64,000 bases of DNA, taken from JBJGXI01 sp045635475. GTDB lineage: Bacteria > Bacillota > Bacilli > Bacillales > Amphibacillaceae. A program made the position numbers and the translations under genes. Numbering within the stretch: the stretch's first letter is position 1; each line of letters opens with the position of its first letter. The notes below the pieces were generated by a model. It was not told the origin of the DNA and did no database searches. It saw only the letters and a list, made by a program, of their open reading frames with translations. Of the stretch, positions 60,756-64,000 are shown in pieces. Location of the stretch: positions 1 through 64,000 of the forward strand of contig NZ_JBJGXI010000027.1 of the NCBI RefSeq assembly GCF_045635475.1, read 5' to 3'.

Positions 60756-62876
60756 TTAAACTTGTTCTTCCAACCACAACACACTTGTTACTCCACGCGG
60801 GTAGTACTTACTACCAGTAATTTCGCCTGAAATGATTTGATCACTCCAGCTCCATATTGAAAGTGTAGGATGGGTTAACCATTCGACGTGTGCCTGATCA
60901 GCTTTGGCACCCTTTTCATCCCATTTTAATCCTAATAATTTTCGCGCAATAAACTGACTTAAATAAATTTTGCTTAACCACGAGTTATTACTTGTGGAAG
61001 AGATCTTCCATCCACCATCTTCAAATAAGCACACACCGTCTGTTAGCACGGTATCTAGGTGCTGCTTCAACGTCCTAATATACTCACCAAAACGTCCGTT
61101 AGCATCTAATGCTTCTGGACAGTTCGTGTAGTATGGAAAGATAAGCCCTTCGATTGCTGGAATGATTCTTGAATCATTCCCTTCTCCGATAACTGCAGGA
61201 ACATATCCTTCTGCCGTTACATTATTAACAATCGTTGTTGCGCATTTTTCAGCCTGATCTCCAGCTGTTTTAGCTAAATCCTCTTTACCATTTTCAAAGA
61301 ACAGTTTTTCTAACGCAACATAAGAAGCCCAAGACTTTCCGGCTAAGTAAATGTTATTACGTGCTTGCCCTAATGATACATCTAAACTGTCATATGTGGT
61401 GATTTCTGCACCACCCATAACTCTGGATGAGTCAAGCCCCATAATACCATTACGTTTTGCTGGATCTGGGTGGTCACGGTTTAACATACTGTCTAAACAT
61501 GCTTCGACAACTTCCATATTTCTTTGTAGCCACTCTTTATCCCCAGTTTGTTCAACGTAAACGGTAGCACAAAGCACCCAATTTACAAGCTGTTCATGTG
61601 TCATATGTGAGAAGCAACCGTCAATACCGTAAACTTCATAAGAAGAATAATGTGGTCTTGAGATCGTATTAGCAACACCCATATCGTGGGTAAAGCTAAT
61701 TCCCCCAGGGTATTCTTCCTCATCATTTGGGAATCGTACCTTGTCTTCATAGCTGAAACGTTTCACAAACATGTCTAGTTCATTTTTCACTGTCCAAGGA
61801 TTCATTTTCAACTCAAAAAATAATTGATCGACAGTTAAATCAAAGGTATTCATCATCCGGTACTCACCTTCGTTAACTACCCAGAACGCTTCACCATCAA
61901 CATCGAGTAACTGTGTACAACCATAGTAACTGCGGATTGAATGTGCGAGCATAAATTTTTGATCGTCTGATAGATGTTCTGCGTCCGCTACGATTTTGTT
62001 TGCTTGATGCGCGCGTTCAACTAGTTTGTCAAAATTTCCGAGTGCATAAGATGACACATCTTCAATATTTTTAAACAATTTGGTGTAGTAGTATGATGAA
62101 TCTAGCCCGGCAGTTACATAGCCGTCTCGGAAGAAACTTACCGCAAACTGGTAGGTTCTTTTTTCACTGGCTGGAACATCCATAATCATTGCCCCGACTG
62201 GTCCAAGACCAAATGTCCAGTTCTCTTCCAACTCTTCCGTTAAAATGTTTTCCAAACTAAAGTGGAGCGCAGATTTCACTTCAGGATTGTTTGACGTAAC
62301 AGCGGTTATTCGGCCCTGACCGACACCATACGCATCCGTCATCGTATCGTCAAGTCTCCGCATGGAACTATATACATCACTGCCTTCATATCCGAAAAAT
62401 GCGCGACGTGGTTTATCACCTTGTGTATTATCGATTGTTAATTCTGCTAGGACAGCCGGAACTAACGCTAGCTTTAAAGATTCCGAGATTCCTTCCGCTG
62501 GATCTGGAACAGAGGATGCTTGGGAGTAGATAGTAAACGATAGATCTCCTGCTTTCCACGTATCTGTCCCTAATTGGAATTCCCGTTCTACCTCTTCTTT
62601 TTCATATGGAAAAATAATTTTTTCCTTGTCTTGATTTGGATCAGGATTTTCAATATCATAGCGCTTGCTCTCATCCTCATCTGGCGAATGAAAAAATGGC
62701 AACGCATGGTATTGTCCTGGTTGATCACTAGCTTCCACACCAATAAAAACATTTTTCTGTGGAGAACGTCCGAGCTCTAAATCAAGCCCTCCTCCATCAC
62801 CTGGAAATCCTAGCGTAAAGCTTGAAAATGCACCAATTGGAGAATGGTGTGCATTAAAGTACATATTTTTTGGCAT
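60756..62876 (-). CDS. GH52 family beta-xylosidase
   Basis: A retaining beta-xylosidase of 706 residues, close in length and sequence to the Geobacillus stearothermophilus GH52 enzyme (YFNAHHSPIGAFSSFTLGFPG; SKRYDIENPDPN; GSKYYPRGVTSVLWLEE). The nucleophile is expected at Glu336 in WVVNEGEYRMMNTFDLT and the acid/base at Asp496 in GGAEITTYDSLDVSLGQ. It has no signal peptide, so it acts on imported xylo-oligosaccharides. It lies downstream of the ABC permeases, in the same direction. GH52 is a small family largely confined to Bacillaceae-type bacteria. Confidence 0.96.
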   Translation of the reverse strand: MPKNMYFNAHHSPIGAFSSFTLGFPGDGGGLDLELGRSPQKNVFIGVEASDQPGQYHALPFFHSPDEDESKRYDIENPDPNQDKEKIIFPYEKEEVEREFQLGTDTWKAGDLSFTIYSQASSVPDPAEGISESLKLALVPAVLAELTIDNTQGDKPRRAFFGYEGSDVYSSMRRLDDTMTDAYGVGQGRITAVTSNNPEVKSALHFSLENILTEELEENWTFGLGPVGAMIMDVPASEKRTYQFAVSFFRDGYVTAGLDSSYYYTKLFKNIEDVSSYALGNFDKLVERAHQANKIVADAEHLSDDQKFMLAHSIRSYYGCTQLLDVDGEAFWVVNEGEYRMMNTFDLTVDQLFFELKMNPWTVKNELDMFVKRFSYEDKVRFPNDEEEYPGGISFTHDMGVANTISRPHYSSYEVYGIDGCFSHMTHEQLVNWVLCATVYVEQTGDKEWLQRNMEVVEACLDSMLNRDHPDPAKRNGIMGLDSSRVMGGAEITTYDSLDVSLGQARNNIYLAGKSWASYVALEKLFFENGKEDLAKTAGDQAEKCATTIVNNVTAEGYVPAVIGEGNDSRIIPAIEGLIFPYYTNCPEALDANGRFGEYIRTLKQHLDTVLTDGVCLFEDGGWKISSTSNNSWLSKIYLSQFIARKLLGLKWDEKGAKADQAHVEWLTHPTLSIWSWSDQIISGEITGSKYYPRGVTSVLWLEEQV

Positions 62877-62904
62877 ATACGATTCTTCCTTTCTATCCTA
62901 GTAC

Positions 62905-63801
62905 TTACCCTTTAACAGATCCGGCAGCGATACCTTCAACAATACGATTGCTTAATAAGATAAAGGCAATCAATATTGGAATGATGCTAATCATTAATGT
63001 CGCTCCAATCGCGCCCCAATCTGTTAAGTACTGTCCAATAAAGTTTTGAATACCTACAGTTAACGTTTTCCATTTTGGAGAACTAATAAATGTTTGTACA
63101 AACACAAATTCATTCCAATTATAAATCATATTAATGATGACTGTTGTAGAAATAACTGGAGTAGTCATAGGTAATGTAATTTGGAAAAAGATACGGTGTA
63201 CTGAACATCCATCCATTACAGCGGCTTCCTCTACTTCACGTGGCAACGTGTAATAGAAACCTAATAAGATCATGATCGTAAGCGGTAGGTTAAATGCTGT
63301 ATACGTGAGTACAATAGACAAAGGATTGTCGATTAAACCTAGTTTATTATAAAAATCAAACAAGGGAATTAACGTTGAATGGATTGGAATCATTAAACCA
63401 ACCATAAATAACCCTAATACTAGCTTGTTTAATTTCCAGTTCATACGCGTAATAGCAAATGTAACAAAGCTTCCAAGTAATACCGTAAGTACTACAGCTG
63501 ATACGGTAATCCAGACACTATTAAAGAAGTAGAGGTTAATACTTCCATCAATCCATGCTTTCGCATAATTGCCCCATTGTGGATCTTCAGGCAGGGCAAC
63601 CGGTGACTTAGCAAACACTTCTCGATTCGTCTTTAATGAAAATATAAACAACCAAACCAATGGAAATATTTGAAAAACAGCTACAATAGATAATACTGCA
63701 TAAAGTACTCCATACCCAAATTTGGTCAGTATAGATGTTTTCTTTATGATTGGTTCTGTCGTTACGGTAGTCGTTTCTTTTGTGGATAAATTGTTATTCA
63801 T
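62905..63801 (-). CDS. carbohydrate ABC transporter permease (MalG-like)
   Basis: A 298-residue inner-membrane subunit of a CUT1-type sugar importer. It has a cytoplasmic N-terminus, six hydrophobic segments, and the EAA-type loop EVEEAAVMDGCSVHRIFFQITLPM that contacts the ATPase. By context it imports xylo-oligosaccharides for GH52 and GH43. The ATG follows AGAGGGAGGGGAACATA, 15 bases after the other permease. Confidence 0.92.
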   Translation of the reverse strand: MNNNLSTKETTTVTTEPIIKKTSILTKFGYGVLYAVLSIVAVFQIFPLVWLFIFSLKTNREVFAKSPVALPEDPQWGNYAKAWIDGSINLYFFNSVWITVSAVVLTVLLGSFVTFAITRMNWKLNKLVLGLFMVGLMIPIHSTLIPLFDFYNKLGLIDNPLSIVLTYTAFNLPLTIMILLGFYYTLPREVEEAAVMDGCSVHRIFFQITLPMTTPVISTTVIINMIYNWNEFVFVQTFISSPKWKTLTVGIQNFIGQYLTDWGAIGATLMISIIPILIAFILLSNRIVEGIAAGSVKG

Positions 63802-63818
63802 TATGTTCCCCTCCCTCT

Positions 63819-64000
63819 TTAATATTGTACTTCTTCATCAGAAGCAGTTAATTTACGAATAATAAATGTAGCAATTAAACAGAACACTAACAATGCGAAT
63901 CCTACCGCACTACCATAACCAAATGCTCCTGTTGAGAACGCCTGACGGTACATATAGGATGCGATAACTTCACTGGCTCCGTTCGGTCCTCCACCAGTCA
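63819..64000 (-). CDS. carbohydrate ABC transporter permease, partial (MalF-like)
   Basis: The last 60 codons of a gene running past the window edge: GGGPNGASEVIASYMYRQAF, GYGSAVGFALLVFCLIATFI, then RKLTASDEEVQY and stop. This is the usual C-terminal membrane helix of a MalF/UgpA-type permease and pairs with the next gene. The solute-binding protein is probably further upstream, outside the window. Confidence 0.85.
   Translation of the reverse strand, partial: TGGGPNGASEVIASYMYRQAFSTGAFGYGSAVGFALLVFCLIATFIIRKLTASDEEVQY

Overview
The window looks like the chromosome of an AT-rich, endospore-forming member of the Bacillaceae, probably a halotolerant Gracilibacillus/Oceanobacillus/Amphibacillus-like organism. 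The reasons are the Bacillus-type hpf-comFC-comFA-degV-degU-yvyE order, AGGAGG ribosome sites with frequent TTG and GTG starts, many spore-surface proteins, a complete xylose locus with a GH52 beta-xylosidase, and the intergenic GC-rich CTTTCCGCGGGG repeats that I associate with these genera. The species call is inference only.

Layout. 0.3-6.4 kb: a shrunken version of the hpf/flagellar/competence/deg region, with hpf under a SigB-type promoter, a fliT-like gene, comFC, comFA, degV and degU, but without degS, comFB and the other flagellar genes. 6.4-24 kb: housekeeping and metabolism, with a class D sortase, Gfo/Idh oxidoreductase, IDEAL-domain protein, ArAE-type membrane protein, lipoprotein, pxpB-pxpC, the ywrA/B/D/C-like block (paired chromate transporters, gamma-glutamyltransferase, Lrp regulator), ydjO-like, guaD and xylB-xylA/xylR with a visible operator, promoters and cre site. 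24-26.4 kb: remains of a decayed sugar-oxidation operon, then a chromosomal ParM-like actin cassette.

26.5-56.8 kb is the most interesting part. It reads as a spore-surface glycoprotein island. It holds three CsxC/SPOCS-like proteins and a fourth, divergent acidic relative. It holds three proteins sharing one N-terminal domain, two of which carry long collagen-like tracts with different C-terminal heads. There are eight putative glycosyltransferases, several built by shuffling GT2, TPR and GT4 modules and one fused to a LamG-like lectin domain. An eight-gene operon carries a UDP-6-deoxy-L-HexNAc pathway, a further SDR, galU and two PAPS-type sulfotransferases. Divergent from that operon is a pair encoding an SLC13-type anion permease and APS kinase. 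A Cys/His-rich 12-residue-repeat protein closes the island. Many of these genes have a late mother-cell SigK-like signature upstream, AC-N16/17-CATANNNTA. Together they suggest that the mother cell builds and sulfates glycans destined for collagen-like filaments on the spore. This is inference, not shown.

57.6-64 kb: a xylan/xylo-oligosaccharide locus with GH43 and GH52 enzymes, a YesL-type membrane protein, a broken polysaccharide deacetylase and sugar ABC permeases running off the end.

Between genes there are at least three repeat families: a miniature element with AGTCAATTTCATAAT ends, a composite GC-rich repeat, and a 99-bp near-identical direct repeat that brackets the sulfation/sugar operons. 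No tRNA, rRNA, CRISPR array or intact insertion sequence was seen.
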